Source: Actinomycetota bacterium | GTDB lineage: Bacteria > Actinomycetota > JAHEXW01 | NCBI GenBank assembly: GCA_025355855.1 | Contig: JANXYU010000007.1 | Coordinates: 1-61,238, forward strand | Length of the DNA: 61,238 nt | Direction: 5' to 3' | Part shown: positions 24,541 through 33,439 of the stretch, piece by piece | Position numbering within the stretch: the first letter of the stretch is position 1 | Layout: every line of letters begins with the position of its first letter | Translations under genes and position numbers: made by a program | The notes under the pieces: model-generated | Database searches by the model: none | What the model saw: only the letters and a program-made list of their open reading frames with translations | Told to the model about the DNA's origin: nothing

Positions 24541-25694
24541 TGGTGTTTCTCGCAGATGTCCAGAACGGCGTCAATGACGTCTTGAACGTCTGCGTCGCTC
24601 ATCCGCGGATAGATAGGCAATGATACCTCGCCCTCGTAAGCACCCTCGGCCACGGGATAATCGCCCGCCTTGAAACCGTATCGCTCTTGATAGAAGGGGT
24701 GCAAATGGACAGGGATGAAGTGCACGCTGGCGCCGATATTCCTTACACGCAATTCGTCAATAAACGCGGCCCGCTCGATGTCTAATATCCCTGTGCGCAA
24801 GCGCAGCGGATAGAGATGCCAGACGTGCCTGACGTTTCCTCGAGCGCGCGGCGCGGTCAGCGCCGGATGGCCTAAAAAAGCGGTGTTATAGGCGGCGGCG
24901 ATGGCGTCGCGTCTGCCCTGCAGAGCGTCAAATTTCTCCAACTGCTTAAGGCCCATAGCAGCTTGAATATCGAACATGTTGTACTTGAAGCCCGCCAGGT
25001 GTACCTGGTAATACCAGGACCCCGATTCCCCGTAACGGTCCCAGGCGTGGTCTGACAAACCGTGCAGGGACAAGGTTGAGGCGGTCTTGTATAGTTGTTC
25101 GTCATTGGTCGTCAGCATCCCGCCTTCGGCCGTGGTGATATTCTTGGTCGCGTAGAACGAGAAGCACGTCGCGTCCCCGATGCCGCCCAGGACTTTTCCT
25201 CTGTAAGCGGCGAATGGCGCGTGAGCGGCGTCTTCGATTACGCGCACGCCGTGTTGGGACGCTATCGACATGATCTTGTCCATTTCGCAGGGCTGTCCGG
25301 CATAATGTACCGGCATTATTGCTTTGGTTCGGTCACTTAATCGCAGTTCTATCTCCAGCGGATCGATATTCATGGTCTCTGGATCGATATCGGCGAAAAC
25401 AGGCGTCGCGCCTGTATGCACGATCACGTTCGCTGTCGAGCAGAATGTCATAGGAGACGTGATTACCTCGTCCCCCGGCCCGATGCCAGCGGCCACCAGC
25501 GACAAATGCAGTGCTGCCGTGCATGAATTCACCGGTACGGCATAGGCTGTCTCGCATTTGTCAGCAAAGATCCGGGCAAATTCGTGCGTCTTGGGGCCCG
25601 TCGTTATCCAATCCGATCGCAGGGTGTCCGCTACCTCGTTGATTTCTGCCTGATCTATCGACGGCAATGCGAACGGTAGAAATTCATTCCTCAT
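24534..25694 (-). CDS. DegT/DnrJ/EryC1/StrS-family sugar aminotransferase
   Basis: PLP enzyme converting a keto-sugar nucleotide to an amino-sugar. The Schiff-base lysine lies in FSFYATKNITTAEGG (about residue 186). The fold is recognisable from SDWITTGPKTHEFARIF, VNSCTAALHLSLVAAGIGPGD, DIDPETMNIDP, IEDAAHAPFAAYRG and FKYNMFDIQAAMGLKQLEK. Length 386 is normal. It overlaps the upstream glycosyltransferase by 4 nt. The stop codon lies inside a small 7-mer repeat. The exact sugar cannot be read, but with the CapD-like dehydratase at 27824 a 4-keto-6-deoxy precursor is likely. Confidence 0.92.
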   Translation of the reverse strand: MRNEFLPFALPSIDQAEINEVADTLRSDWITTGPKTHEFARIFADKCETAYAVPVNSCTAALHLSLVAAGIGPGDEVITSPMTFCSTANVIVHTGATPVFADIDPETMNIDPLEIELRLSDRTKAIMPVHYAGQPCEMDKIMSIASQHGVRVIEDAAHAPFAAYRGKVLGGIGDATCFSFYATKNITTAEGGMLTTNDEQLYKTASTLSLHGLSDHAWDRYGESGSWYYQVHLAGFKYNMFDIQAAMGLKQLEKFDALQGRRDAIAAAYNTAFLGHPALTAPRARGNVRHVWHLYPLRLRTGILDIERAAFIDELRVRNIGASVHFIPVHLHPFYQERYGFKAGDYPVAEGAYEGEVSLPIYPRMSDADVQDVIDAVLDICEKHQA

Positions 25695-26869
25695 TTCGTC
25701 ACCTCCGCGTATACATTCCGCAAAATGTCGGCCGCCTTGCCCCAGCTGAAGTTCTTGACAACAAAATCGCGTCCGGCGTCGCCGATCCGCTTACGTTCAG
25801 CGGCGTCGGTCATCAGCTGGATAACCGCTTCGGCGAAATCCATGGGATTTGAGGCAAGCAGAATATCGACGCCGTCCGTCACATCAATACCCTCACAGGC
25901 CTCGGGCGTCGACACAACCGGCAAACCCATTGCCATGGCCTCGATAACCTTGTTGTTGAGCCCGGTCGCCGCTCTGATAGGACAGACAAATACAGCTGCG
26001 GGACCGACAAGGGGACGCACATCCTCGACAAACCCGGTAACGGTGACGGCGGCGTCGGCGCCCAGTTTGGTAACCTCCGAAGACGGCGAATTGCCGACTA
26101 TATGCAGTTCGGCGTCCTTGACGGTTCGCCGCACGAGCGGCAAAATGTCGGCCGCGAACCACTTCATCGCGTCAACGTTCGGAAAGTAGCTCATTGTACC
26201 CATGAAAGCCAAACGATTTGGCGCCGCTTCTCCCGTCCAGGGTTGGAAATAGTCGAAATCGACCCCGTTCGGGACAACGACCAGCTTGGCCGGCTCACCC
26301 AACCCCGCGACAAAATCGCGGTCGTGGGAGGAAATCACTAGACTTGTGTCGAATTCTGCGGGAATCGTGCCTTCATAAGTGGCCGTGCGCCTCTTCTCCA
26401 GCCGGTAAAGTGCAGTGGTCAGATCCTTCCGGTAGGCCAAGAAATGTTCGTAGTTAAGAGTCATCGAGTCGCAGATATCGAGCACCTTGGGCGTACCGGG
26501 ATAGGCCAGCGCGTAAGGGGCCATGCGAATAAGGTGGGCGTGAATAACGTCGGGTTTCTCCTCCGCCATCAGCCAAGCCACAGCTCGGCGCATCTCGATC
26601 GACTGGTAATAGTAAACCTGGAACGGCGTTTGGGAAAACGGGTGAAGCAGGCAGTTTAGATAGGCGCGGGGCTTACTGAAGCGCACCGGTTCGATCCGCG
26701 ACACGTATTTCTTAAGTTCAGCGTAATGCCGGCCGTCGTCCGGGTCCGCAAACGTCGCCAAAACAATCTCGTGATCCTTAGACAACTCGCGGATCAGGTT
26801 GAAGACGCGGAGCTTGTCCCCGCGGATAGGCGGATAGGGAAAACGCGACGTCAGAAAAAGTATTTTCAC
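25691..26869 (-). CDS. GT4-type glycosyltransferase
   Basis: Probable retaining glycosyltransferase of GT-B fold (392 aa). The N-terminus (ILFLTSRFPYPPIRGDKLR) resembles the Stp1-like sugar transferases of exopolysaccharide systems. The C-terminal half has the usual GT4 signs: VVVPNGVDFDYFQPW, LAFMGTMSYFPNVDAMKWF, and the E-x7-E-like KVIEAMAMGLPVVSTPEACEGI. It lies in a tight run of overlapping genes and would extend the lipid-linked glycan begun by the sugar transferase. Donor and linkage are unknown. Confidence 0.88.
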   Translation of the reverse strand: MKILFLTSRFPYPPIRGDKLRVFNLIRELSKDHEIVLATFADPDDGRHYAELKKYVSRIEPVRFSKPRAYLNCLLHPFSQTPFQVYYYQSIEMRRAVAWLMAEEKPDVIHAHLIRMAPYALAYPGTPKVLDICDSMTLNYEHFLAYRKDLTTALYRLEKRRTATYEGTIPAEFDTSLVISSHDRDFVAGLGEPAKLVVVPNGVDFDYFQPWTGEAAPNRLAFMGTMSYFPNVDAMKWFAADILPLVRRTVKDAELHIVGNSPSSEVTKLGADAAVTVTGFVEDVRPLVGPAAVFVCPIRAATGLNNKVIEAMAMGLPVVSTPEACEGIDVTDGVDILLASNPMDFAEAVIQLMTDAAERKRIGDAGRDFVVKNFSWGKAADILRNVYAEVTK

Positions 26870-27840
26870 GCGCCCACCGGTCCTTTTGCACCCAAAGCCA
26901 GTCTGACGATTTTGCCATAGGCTCGCCTGCGGCGAGAGAAAGGCCAGCGTAACGAGAAAGCCTTGACAAGCATGACTCTTTCCAAAAAATACGCCCCGCG
27001 GCCTCGATGTTTAGCAAAGAACTGCAGCCGGCTTTGATAGCGGGTGACGAGGACGCGCTCGGCGGTCGCCGCATCATAAGCACCGCTGGCTCCGACATGA
27101 TGTACTACCTCGACTTCGGGTACATAGTAAACGCCGAAGCCAGCCGCCTTGATGCGCACGCACCAGTCCATGTCTTCCATGTACATAAAGAAAGACGTAT
27201 CCAATCCCCCGACGACATCGTATACATCAGCGCTGATCAGCAAGCAGGCGCCGCTCACGCAGTCTACCTCGCGCGGCTCCAGCGAGCCGGTATAGGTCTG
27301 GAAATAGGTTCCAACTGTTTTACCGCTTACCTTTGTCAGTACCGGCGCGGCTAGACGGCGCGCGGTTTCGCCAGGCAATAGGCGTTTAAAGCCAAAAAGA
27401 TGGAGGAACTCGGTAAAAAGATTGGGAAAGCTGTCAGCCGAGGGTTGTGTTCGGCCGTCGCTGTAGACAAGCCGCGGACCGATCGCGCCGGCAGCGGGGT
27501 GTGTTTCCATAAACTTGCGCAGCAGGTTTAGACAGTCAGGCCTGACTTCGGTGTCGCTGTTTAGCAGAAGGCGGTATTGCCCGCTTGACGCGGCCAGGCC
27601 TACATTCGTGGCCCCCGCAAAGCCGATGTTCTCAGCGTTTTCAATCCACCGGACGGCCGGCCACTGTCGCGTCACCGCTTCGTGCGTGCCGTCGGTTGAC
27701 GCGTTATCGACTACGATAACCTCGACCGTACCCGCTTCGCGGCTGGCAGAGACGGATTGCAAACAAGACAAGAGAAGCTCACGCGTGTTGTAACTAACGA
27801 TGACTACACTTATATCAGGCTTACTACTCACTTGCCCCAC
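26866..27840 (-). CDS. GT2 family glycosyltransferase (rhamnosyltransferase-like)
   Basis: GT-A inverting transferase of 324 aa. It opens with SVVIVSYNTRELLLSCLQSV, has VVDNASTDGT, the DXD-like LLNSDTEVRP, and MEDMDWCVRIKAAGFGVYYVPE in the catalytic loop, followed by a C-terminal segment rich in basic residues that could lie on the membrane. It overlaps the 5' neighbour by 17 nt and the 3' neighbour by 4 nt, so it is part of one operon. Related enzymes add rhamnose or similar sugars to surface glycans. Confidence 0.9.
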   Translation of the reverse strand: MGQVSSKPDISVVIVSYNTRELLLSCLQSVSASREAGTVEVIVVDNASTDGTHEAVTRQWPAVRWIENAENIGFAGATNVGLAASSGQYRLLLNSDTEVRPDCLNLLRKFMETHPAAGAIGPRLVYSDGRTQPSADSFPNLFTEFLHLFGFKRLLPGETARRLAAPVLTKVSGKTVGTYFQTYTGSLEPREVDCVSGACLLISADVYDVVGGLDTSFFMYMEDMDWCVRIKAAGFGVYYVPEVEVVHHVGASGAYDAATAERVLVTRYQSRLQFFAKHRGRGAYFLERVMLVKAFSLRWPFSRRRRAYGKIVRLALGAKGPVGA

Positions 27841-29722
27841 GCTTCACGTCATTGCGAGGAGCCTGCGGTTTAGGCGACGAAGCAACCTCCCCTGCACTCT
27901 TGTACGTCGGCACCATCAGGCGCATTTGTGTATCCAGCCCGGTGACATCATGACGCAGGGCTAAGTCCTCCAGCGCGGCCAATTGACCGCCGAAAACACC
28001 ATAGTCAAACCCGCCGTCCTGAACAACTAAGACCTTGTCTTGCTTGGTGGCGGCCACTGTTTCCTCGACACCGACCAGGTCTTCCGTAATCTCCTCGCCC
28101 TGGCGCAGGCCGGTAAACTCGATCTTGATATCAACATCCGGACGCAAACCGCTCAAACGAATCAGGTTCCTGGCTAAGTCGACGATTTTCACCGGTTCCC
28201 CCATGTCTAGCAGGAATACTTCCCCGCCCTGCCCGATCGCTCCGGCCTGAAGAACCAGTTTGACCGCTTCCGGAATGCTCATGAAGTAACGGGTCGCCTC
28301 GGGATGGGTCACCGTAACCGGTCCCCCCGCCTCGATTTGTTTCCGGAAGATGGGAGCGACACTCCCGTTGCTGCCAATAACGTTTCCGAATCGCACCGCC
28401 ATAAAGGCCGTCTGGCAGGCCGTATCGCGGCACCGGGATTGCATCGCCATTTCAGCGATCCGTTTGGTTGTTCCCATGATGCCGGTTGGGTCGACAGCCT
28501 TGTCCGTTGAAATCAGGACAAACCGCTTCACCCCATGCTCTTCCGCTGCGACCATCAGGTTGCGGCTGCCCAAAACGTTGTTGCTGACGGCCGCCGTGAT
28601 ATTCTCTTGCATCAACGGCACATGCTTATGCGCAGCAGCGTGAAATATCACATCAGGTTTGTACTTACGGAACGTATAATCAAGCAAGCTGGCGTCTTTT
28701 ATGTCGCCGATGACGATCTTAAGATTAAGATCGGGGTATCTCTTGGCGAGCTCCAGGTATAGATAATAGGTGTCGTTCTCATTGTGGTCGAGGATGATCA
28801 ACTGCTTAGGGTTGAACCGAACTATCTGCCGGCACAACTCGCTGCCGATGGATCCCGCTCCGCCTGTAACCAGCACGACCGCTTGCCGCAAATAAGCCTC
28901 GGCTTCGGCAACATCGATCTTAACGGGTTCCCGCCCTAACAGGTCTTCAACGTTGATATCGCGAATTTGGTTGAGGTCGACCGTGCCGTCGATGAGCTCA
29001 AACATGCCCGGCAGCGTCTTGCACCTAACGCCCGCATCGTCACAAATGGCGACAACGTCCCGGATGACGGAGCTGGCCGCGCTCGGGATGGCAATAACAA
29101 CCTCTTCGACTTCGTGCTTGGCCGCCAAACGCGGGATATCGCGATGCGTCCCCAGCACCTGGACACCGTGGATCCGCCGGCCTTGTTTGGCCGGATCGTC
29201 GTCGACGAAACCGATCGGATCGTACTTAACCTCGGGATGCTTGAGCATCTCACGAACAATGACCTCGCCGGAATCTCCGGCGCCGAATATGATAGCCGGC
29301 ACGGATTCCGCCATAATGCTGCGGTGCTTTTGCAGTTCGTAGACGTACCGTACAAAGAACCTAGCCCCACCGATGAGCATAACGGTCAGCAAGGCGTCGA
29401 TGACGAGAACAGATCGAGGAAACGCCGACCGGCTTAAAAAATATAGAGAAATTACGGATATGGCGGTCGCCACCAGGACGTCAAGCGCTAAAACGCGCAG
29501 CTCGCGCGTGCTTACATAGCGCCACATGCGATCGTATAAACCGGAGACAAAGAAGACGGACAACTTGATTAGCACAATAACGAGAACGCCACTTGTAAAA
29601 AGCTGCCAGTCAGACGCCGGGATGGCGCCCTCGAAGCGAAGCTGGAAAGACACGTAAAGAGAGAGAGCCAAAATGGCCGCGTCAAACAATATCTGCGGCA
29701 GATGGCTTAGCCGGAACTTCAC
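27824..29722 (-). CDS. CapD/WbpM-like nucleotide-sugar 4,6-dehydratase (membrane, 632 aa)
   Basis: Converts UDP-GlcNAc-type sugars to 4-keto-6-deoxy intermediates. Four N-terminal membrane helices (residues ~10-120) are followed by a first Rossmann domain (VPAIIFGAGDSGEVIVREML) and the catalytic SDR domain with VLVTGGAGSIGSELCRQI. In the active site, STDKAVDPTG carries the lysine and replaces the usual YxxxK, as in this subfamily. The C-terminus is unusual: the last ~20 residues (GEVASSPKPQAPRND) are translated from a 43-bp repeat. The same repeat is found in the gene at 4582. The end overlaps the GT2 start. Confidence 0.93.
   Translation of the reverse strand: MKFRLSHLPQILFDAAILALSLYVSFQLRFEGAIPASDWQLFTSGVLVIVLIKLSVFFVSGLYDRMWRYVSTRELRVLALDVLVATAISVISLYFLSRSAFPRSVLVIDALLTVMLIGGARFFVRYVYELQKHRSIMAESVPAIIFGAGDSGEVIVREMLKHPEVKYDPIGFVDDDPAKQGRRIHGVQVLGTHRDIPRLAAKHEVEEVVIAIPSAASSVIRDVVAICDDAGVRCKTLPGMFELIDGTVDLNQIRDINVEDLLGREPVKIDVAEAEAYLRQAVVLVTGGAGSIGSELCRQIVRFNPKQLIILDHNENDTYYLYLELAKRYPDLNLKIVIGDIKDASLLDYTFRKYKPDVIFHAAAHKHVPLMQENITAAVSNNVLGSRNLMVAAEEHGVKRFVLISTDKAVDPTGIMGTTKRIAEMAMQSRCRDTACQTAFMAVRFGNVIGSNGSVAPIFRKQIEAGGPVTVTHPEATRYFMSIPEAVKLVLQAGAIGQGGEVFLLDMGEPVKIVDLARNLIRLSGLRPDVDIKIEFTGLRQGEEITEDLVGVEETVAATKQDKVLVVQDGGFDYGVFGGQLAALEDLALRHDVTGLDTQMRLMVPTYKSAGEVASSPKPQAPRNDVKRGASE
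27847..27889. repeat. 43-bp palindromic repeat inside a coding region, copy 2
   Basis: Starts CGTCATTGCGAGGAGCC and ends GGCGACGAAGCAACCTC; only the five central bases differ from the copy at 5313-5355. It is translated in the same frame, giving GEVASSP...QAPRND at the end of the CapD-like protein. Confidence 0.85.
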
Positions 29723-30996
29723 TTATAATCCTTACCGACGATGACAATCACATGCACGGACTTGTCGATTGTATTCGATTCAGTCAGCTGGATGTCCGGT
29801 ATATCCCCCTTTAGATCACTCTTTACCTTTAGCGCTTTGGCATAGTCCGCCTTGGCATAGTAGATTATGGATTTGGCGTAGTCGGCTCGGTCGGCGTTAC
29901 CGATCGAAGCGATGTTATAGCTCGCTTTGGATAGTATATCGGCGACCTCTCCGCCAATGCCCTCAGTACCGCTCCCGTTCAGAACCTTAACGTTAACGTC
30001 ACCCGGGCTGACGTCTTCCAACAATAAGGGATCGATCGCCTGGTTTTTGATAACCGCCGCCATGATCAGGTCGATCTTATCTTGCGTGGGAATCACATAG
30101 CTTACACCGTCTATAGTTTGCGGCACGCCCGGCAGCATCACCGTCGTCAGGTTGGATTCCTTAAACGACCGGGCAGAGTTGGCATACGTCAACATTTCGC
30201 TCAGGCTCATGTCCGTCTCAACATTCTCGCTCAGGATCTTAATCAGGTTCGGGATCTTGAAAGCCGTCTGTATTTTGGTCGATTGCTGCAACAAGGAGCG
30301 GGCGAAGTTCTGCTGATCTTCTATACGAGTGAAGTCACCCATCGCGGTATTCCGAAAGCGGACATAATGAAGCGCCGTGATTCCGTCCATGTGCTGCGGT
30401 CCGGCGTCGATTGGATCGCCAAGTTCGTTATCGACCATTCGCTCCTTAACGTTTACGTCTACCCCTCCCAGCGCATCCACTAGGTTCGCAAAACCATTGA
30501 AGTTAACGACAACATAGTGATTGATCTGGATACCCGTCCATTGCTCAATCGTTTTGATCGTCAGAGCAGCCCCGCCGTAATGGTAGCTGTGATTGATCTT
30601 ATCCTTGCCATACCCCGGTATGTCTACTCGTGAATCGCGCGGCATAGAAACCATCGTCGCAGTGTTCTTCTGGAAGTCCACGTGCGCGATGATGATGGTA
30701 TCGGCTCGGCCTACGGGGTCTTCGGCGGCGGCGTCGGCGCCCAAAATAAGGAAGTTTACCGGCTCGGTCGGTTTTGGGTCGCTGATGACGGCGGCTATGG
30801 CGCGGGCCATCAAGCCTTTAGGATGCATTTTACCTTCGATGAATTTTGTATATCCGAAAGCCGCCCCTGCCCCCACCAGGATTAAAGCCAACAAAACAAT
30901 CATGACTCGCCTGATGATGAAGCGCCGCCGGGTGGTCTTTCGCGGTATTGCCGTACTATCTAACGTGGATTGAGTTGCTCTTGTGTGTTTACCCAT
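29719..30996 (-). CDS. LytR-CpsA-Psr (LCP) family glycopolymer ligase
   Basis: LCP enzymes attach lipid-linked polysaccharides to peptidoglycan outside the cell. After an Arg-rich start comes one membrane helix (VMIVLLALILVGAGAAFGY). The catalytic domain shows FLILGADA, GRADTIIIAHVDFQKNTATMVSMPRDSRVDIPG and DKINHSYHYGG, followed by HYVVVNFNGFANLVDALGGVDV. The C-terminal LytR_C domain is NVKVLNGSGTEGIGGEVADIL. It heads the polysaccharide operon, fitting a role in anchoring its product. The ATG has no ribosome site; a -10-like TATAAA ends 7 nt upstream, so the mRNA may be leaderless. Confidence 0.92.
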   Translation of the reverse strand: MGKHTRATQSTLDSTAIPRKTTRRRFIIRRVMIVLLALILVGAGAAFGYTKFIEGKMHPKGLMARAIAAVISDPKPTEPVNFLILGADAAAEDPVGRADTIIIAHVDFQKNTATMVSMPRDSRVDIPGYGKDKINHSYHYGGAALTIKTIEQWTGIQINHYVVVNFNGFANLVDALGGVDVNVKERMVDNELGDPIDAGPQHMDGITALHYVRFRNTAMGDFTRIEDQQNFARSLLQQSTKIQTAFKIPNLIKILSENVETDMSLSEMLTYANSARSFKESNLTTVMLPGVPQTIDGVSYVIPTQDKIDLIMAAVIKNQAIDPLLLEDVSPGDVNVKVLNGSGTEGIGGEVADILSKASYNIASIGNADRADYAKSIIYYAKADYAKALKVKSDLKGDIPDIQLTESNTIDKSVHVIVIVGKDYK

Positions 30997-31003
30997 ATCA
31001 GAG

Positions 31004-31009
31004 TTTATA
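31004..31009 (-). promoter_or_regulatory. -10 element placed for a leaderless LCP transcript
   Basis: Minus-strand TATAAA with exactly 7 nt before the ATG of the LCP gene and no Shine-Dalgarno sequence. The same geometry is found at murA. No clear -35 is visible. Confidence 0.4.
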
Positions 31010-31047
31010 TGATATCACAGTCGTCGCTCATCGGCCAAAGCCCCTGG

Positions 31048-31482
31048 CTACTTGACCGCGAACATGATCTCGCCGCGGCAAGCCAATTCGCCGTTAACGG
31101 TAGCTCGGCCCGTACCTTTACCGATCGGCCCTTTGACTTTCGTGATCTCACATTCCAACAGCATAGTATCGCCGGGCTTGACCTGACGCTTGAAACGAAC
31201 GCCATCGATCCCGGCAAAGAGGGCGATCTTCCCTTTCATGTCCGGTTGAGACAGAATGATGGCCGCGCCGGCTTGAGCCAGCGCCTCGACAATCAGCACT
31301 CCCGGCATGACAGGATAATCGGGAAAGTGCCCGGGAATCCAGAACTCTTGGTCCGTAACCCGCTTTATGGCCACGACTCTTTGGCCCGGTTCCAACTCCA
31401 GAATCTCATCCAGCAGTAGGAACGGAGCCCGGTGAGGCAAAATGCTCTCTATTTCGCTCCTATCTAACGGAAAAGTCCACAC
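31048..31482 (-). CDS. fabZ: 3-hydroxyacyl-ACP dehydratase
   Basis: Dehydrates 3-hydroxyacyl-ACP in type II fatty acid synthesis. A 144-residue hot-dog fold protein with [13 protein letters not shown] near the start, the active-site His region [24 protein letters not shown] (His and Glu), and the closing strand [10 protein letters not shown]. The length is typical. It lies between murA and the LCP gene, an envelope-precursor setting often seen for fabZ. The 103-bp spacer to murA carries the 9-mer inverted array. GGAG lies a few bases before the ATG. Confidence 0.95.
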   Translation of the reverse strand: MWTFPLDRSEIESILPHRAPFLLLDEILELEPGQRVVAIKRVTDQEFWIPGHFPDYPVMPGVLIVEALAQAGAAIILSQPDMKGKIALFAGIDGVRFKRQVKPGDTMLLECEITKVKGPIGKGTGRATVNGELACRGEIMFAVK

Positions 31483-31498
31483 GTGAGCTCCTTTGAAA

Positions 31499-31585
31499 GA
31501 TTATAAAGAGTATAGGGATTATAGAGAGTATGCGGGCTTTTTTGGTTTTCCATAATCTTCATAATCCTTATAATCACGATAATCC
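31499..31585. repeat. Inverted array of degenerate 9-mers, locus 1
   Basis: Left arm 31499-31532 reads GATTATAAA-GAGTATAGG-GATTATAGA-GAGTATG. The right arm (31551-31585), read on the minus strand, is GATTATCGT-GATTATAAG-GATTATGAA-GATTATG. The arms can pair around a T-rich loop. The minus-strand array starts directly after the murA stop TAG. Related arrays lie at 52293-52390 and 59239-59329. Confidence 0.75.
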
Positions 31586-32838
31586 TACGGTTCTTTCGTG
31601 ACACAGGCGCCTAGGTCACGCAGCATGCCGTCGATGTCTTGGTAACCGCGGTCTATGTGGCCGGCGTCGTAGACGATTGTCTCGCCCTCCGCCGCCAGCC
31701 CCGCGATGAGGAGGGCCGCCCCGGCGCGCAGATCGGGCACACGAACGGGAGCGCCACTCAGGTTCTCGACGCCTCGAATAATGGCGTGATGATCGTCCAA
31801 ACGGATATCGGCGCCCATGCGGTTCAGCTCGTCAATATACAGAAATCTGTTCTCAAAAACGTTTTCAGTGAGTACGCTGGCGCCGTCGGCCACGGCCAGG
31901 AAAGCCGCCATCATAGGTTGCAGGTCGGTAGGAAAGCCCGGATAAGGCAATGTAGCTACATCGACGGCCTTCGGCCGGCCGTTCATCGTCACGCGTACGT
32001 TCGCGTCGCCAATCGTTATGCGAGCCCCGGCTTCCTTTAACTTCTCCAATAGCAGCTCGAGGTGCCCGGCAACGGCGCCTTGCACGGTCACGTCCCCCCC
32101 CGTCATCGCGCCGGCGATCAACAACGTGCCGGCCTCAATCCGGTCTGGCAATACCGCGTGCTCGGTCCCGTGCAGACGTTCCACGCCATCAATTTCGATA
32201 ATGGAACTGCCGGCGCCGTTGATATTGGCGCCCATGGAGATCAGGAAGGCGGCCAGCTCAATAATCTCGGGCTCGCGCGCGGCGTTCTCGATAACCGTTC
32301 GGCCTTCCGCTAGAACAGCCGCCATAAGAACGTTTTCCGTGGCTCCGACACTGGGAAAGTCCAAGGGTATGACAGCCCCGCGCAAACGGCCGTCCTCGCC
32401 CTCGATGTAACCGTGTTCCGTCGTGATTTTGGCGCCCAAGCGCTTTAGGCTGGCCAGGTGCATGTCGATCTGGCGCGATCCGATATTGCAGCCGCCCGGC
32501 AAAGCCACGTGAGCGCGGCCCAAACGTGCCAGGAGCGGTCCTAACACCATAATGGAAGCGCGCATCTGGCTAACCAGCTCATAGGGAGCCCGGTCGGTAA
32601 GGCCTCCGTCCGCCGTAACTACTATCGTCCCGTCCGGCCGGAACTCAGCTTCCGCTCCCAGACAATTGAGCACCTCGATCATTGTCCTCACGTCTGTGAT
32701 ATCGGGGACGTTGGTGATTACGCAGGTTTCCTCGGTAAGAATAGTGGCGGCCATGAGCTTGAGAGCGGCGTTCTTCGCGCCGTTCAAGCCGACGGTGCCG
32801 CGCAACGGCGAACCGCCCTGGATAATGTAAGTAGACAT
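31585..32838 (-). CDS. murA: UDP-N-acetylglucosamine 1-carboxyvinyltransferase
   Basis: First committed step of peptidoglycan synthesis: transfer of enolpyruvate from PEP to UDP-GlcNAc, in the cytoplasm. Key residues are visible: Lys in GLNGAKNAALKL (~22), the catalytic Cys in LPGGCNIGSR (~115; the fosfomycin target), and DHHAIIRG and LRAGAALLIAGL near the end. Length 417 is standard. It sits downstream of atpC, an order seen in actinobacteria. There is no Shine-Dalgarno; a TATAAT box ends 7 nt before the ATG, pointing to a leaderless mRNA. Confidence 0.96.
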   Translation of the reverse strand: MSTYIIQGGSPLRGTVGLNGAKNAALKLMAATILTEETCVITNVPDITDVRTMIEVLNCLGAEAEFRPDGTIVVTADGGLTDRAPYELVSQMRASIMVLGPLLARLGRAHVALPGGCNIGSRQIDMHLASLKRLGAKITTEHGYIEGEDGRLRGAVIPLDFPSVGATENVLMAAVLAEGRTVIENAAREPEIIELAAFLISMGANINGAGSSIIEIDGVERLHGTEHAVLPDRIEAGTLLIAGAMTGGDVTVQGAVAGHLELLLEKLKEAGARITIGDANVRVTMNGRPKAVDVATLPYPGFPTDLQPMMAAFLAVADGASVLTENVFENRFLYIDELNRMGADIRLDDHHAIIRGVENLSGAPVRVPDLRAGAALLIAGLAAEGETIVYDAGHIDRGYQDIDGMLRDLGACVTKEP

Positions 32839-32845
32839 ATGGGTA

Positions 32846-32851
32846 ATTATA
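32846..32851 (-). promoter_or_regulatory. -10 element placed for a leaderless murA transcript
   Basis: Consensus TATAAT on the minus strand, with 7 nt (TACCCAT) before the murA ATG. Transcription would start at or next to the A of ATG. No good -35 lies upstream. Confidence 0.5.
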
Positions 32852-33122
32852 TCAAAGCCGGAAGAGCGCGAGCGGGACCAATCACACTAAATGTCCCTCG
32901 AGGGCTGCCAACCCTAACATAAGGTCATAGTTACTCCAATTAATTAGACAATAGTGACAGCTGCTGGCCTGCGTGGTTTCATTGATTGGATCGCTTAACA
33001 AACCTGCCGCCATGCCTCTAAGGTCGCTTTAAAGCGTTAACCTCGCCGTCTCTTTGGTCCCGCAGCTGTAGTCGCAGATTTTCAACGACCAAAACCGGAG
33101 ACTTTCGCTATGGGGAGCAGGC

Positions 33123-33222
33123 AAGGTAGTGGGCACTTCAGCGCTACGTAGCGCTGAAGTAAGGCGGTGGACAAGGGAGTGGTCACTTCAGCGCTACGTA
33201 GCGCTGAAGTAAGGCGGTGGAC
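33123..33222. repeat. 50-bp tandem duplication with two 28-bp palindromes
   Basis: Unit 33123-33172 is repeated at 33173-33222 with two mismatches. Each unit contains CACTTCAGCGCTAC and its inverted partner (33134-33161 and 33184-33211, with one end base changed), then AAGGCGGTGGAC. Confidence 0.85.
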
Positions 33223-33317
33223 AAGAATCAGAGGCGCGTGACGCGCCTGCGTCAGATACCGAAATAGAACCCAATACAAAGAGTTGTTATTGCTGGAAAC
33301 CGAGAGTCGTGTCATTC

Positions 33318-33376
33318 GGTCATTGCCTGCCGGCAGGCAGGCGAGGAGGAGCGAGAAGCGACGACGAAGCAAACTC
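33318..33376. repeat. Diverged or interrupted relative of the 43-bp repeat
   Basis: Starts GGTCATTGCC and ends GACGACGAAGCAAACTC, like the two coding-region copies, but its centre is enlarged by CCTGCCGGCAGGCAGG and extra GAGGAG. It lies between genes. Assignment to the family is by eye. Confidence 0.5.
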
Positions 33377-33439
33377 ACCCGTGAAGTACGAACCCACGAA
33401 CCTAGAGAGTCAAAAAACAGAGCCTTAGCGTAAGACGAA

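Larger units (their letters stand above)
32839..33439. other. 601-bp gene-free region between atpC and murA
   Basis: Contains the murA -10 box at its left end, a 50-bp tandem duplication carrying two copies of the CACTTCAGCGCTAC palindrome, a small perfect hairpin (AGGCGCG-TGA-CGCGCCT, 33232-33248) and a degenerate relative of the 43-bp repeat (33318-33376). A short T6 run with a 4-bp stem lies just after atpC on the minus strand, a weak terminator at best. No credible gene was found. Confidence 0.6.

Noticed and set aside
33406-33430. Intrinsic terminator after atpC
   Set aside because: Only a 4-bp stem precedes the T6 run, and it is not adjacent to it.
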